41,400 nucleotides of DNA, taken from assembly GCA_017464565.1 (NCBI GenBank), contig JAFTZH010000003.1, positions 1 through 41,400 of the forward strand, given 5' to 3'. Below are positions 41,368-41,400 of the stretch, in pieces. Made by a program: the position numbers and the translations under genes. The DNA comes from Clostridia bacterium. Lineage in GTDB: Bacteria > Bacillota > Clostridia > Oscillospirales > CAG-272. Position 1 is the stretch's first letter, and the number at the start of each line of letters is the position of its first letter. The notes under the pieces are model-generated. The model saw nothing but the letters and a program-made list of their open reading frames with translations. It did no database searches and was not told the DNA's origin.

Positions 41368-41400
41368 TCAAGCTGCCGCGGAAGTTACCACGAACGGGTC
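41368..41400 (-). CDS. 3' end of a second small peptide gene (partial)
   Basis: Only the last ten codons (DPFVVTSAAA) and a TGA stop fall inside the window. The reading frame is inferred from the tight 14-bp spacing to the next gene and the similarity of FVVTS to the ITVSPF segment of the neighbour. This suggests a tandem array of related peptide genes continuing beyond the right edge. Confidence 0.45.
   Translation of the reverse strand, partial: DPFVVTSAAA

Overview
The window looks like chromosomal DNA of an uncultured, spore-lineage Firmicute of the class Clostridia, probably gut-associated. The pointers are a Spo0A-type regulator, the Firmicute AddAB helicase-nuclease, a class II (Firmicute-type) GalT, strong AGGAGG-like ribosome binding sites, consensus sigma-A promoters with 16-17 bp spacers, and heavy use of ATA and AGA codons at moderate GC. 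No rRNA, CRISPR array, phage or transposase gene is visible. The only RNA gene I can support is one tRNA-Arg(ACG).

Layout. 1-544: hairpin-rich non-coding DNA with repeat units. 545-3704: glycerate-dehydrogenase-like hprA, a small lipoprotein, a degenerate ferritin-like protein and spo0A. 3918-7057: operon galT / cytidylate-kinase-like / SGNH esterase. 7390-8550: D,D-carboxypeptidase. 8715-12337: operon metallo-beta-lactamase-fold hydrolase / two tandem NSS transporters. 12658-13389: BspA-like leucine-rich-repeat protein. 13667-15329: dusB with an atypical OmpR-like regulator. 15417-17325: ibrA-ibrB (PAPS-reductase-like plus ParB/Srx-like). 17475-19361: polytopic membrane protein with an EEAPAA repeat tail. 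19689-22280: eda-kdgK (KDPG aldolase, KDG kinase) divergent from an AraC regulator. 22546-25610: SIS isomerase / YjbQ / FSA-type transaldolase divergent from a DeoR regulator. 25741-25817: tRNA-Arg. 25894-27309: a PTS Enzyme I-like protein that has lost its catalytic residues. 27427-31249: response regulator / histidine kinase / RlmA / glycosyltransferase operon. 31400-32926: HtrA protease. 33266-40973: coiled-coil membrane protein followed by addB-addA. 41225-41400: tandem very small peptide genes.

How the genes work together. Two divergent sugar-acid or sugar-phosphate loci each carry their own regulator: AraC facing eda-kdgK (2-keto-3-deoxygluconate catabolism) and DeoR facing sis-yjbQ-talC. 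galT and the SGNH esterase suggest use of acetylated, galactose-containing glycans. The two-component system, HtrA, carboxypeptidase and a polyprenyl-phosphate-type glycosyltransferase are envelope functions. AddAB handles double-strand-break repair.

Most unusual items: (1) a dispersed intergenic repeat of about 150-160 bp, bounded by two hairpins, in at least seven full or partial copies whose stem arms change in a compensating way; (2) a catalytically dead Enzyme I homologue; (3) the ibrAB pair, whose chemistry is unknown; (4) tandem 42-residue-class peptide genes at the right edge; (5) a carboxypeptidase gene whose catalytic part has a different base composition from its 5' part. All calls were made by eye from the sequence; no database search was run.
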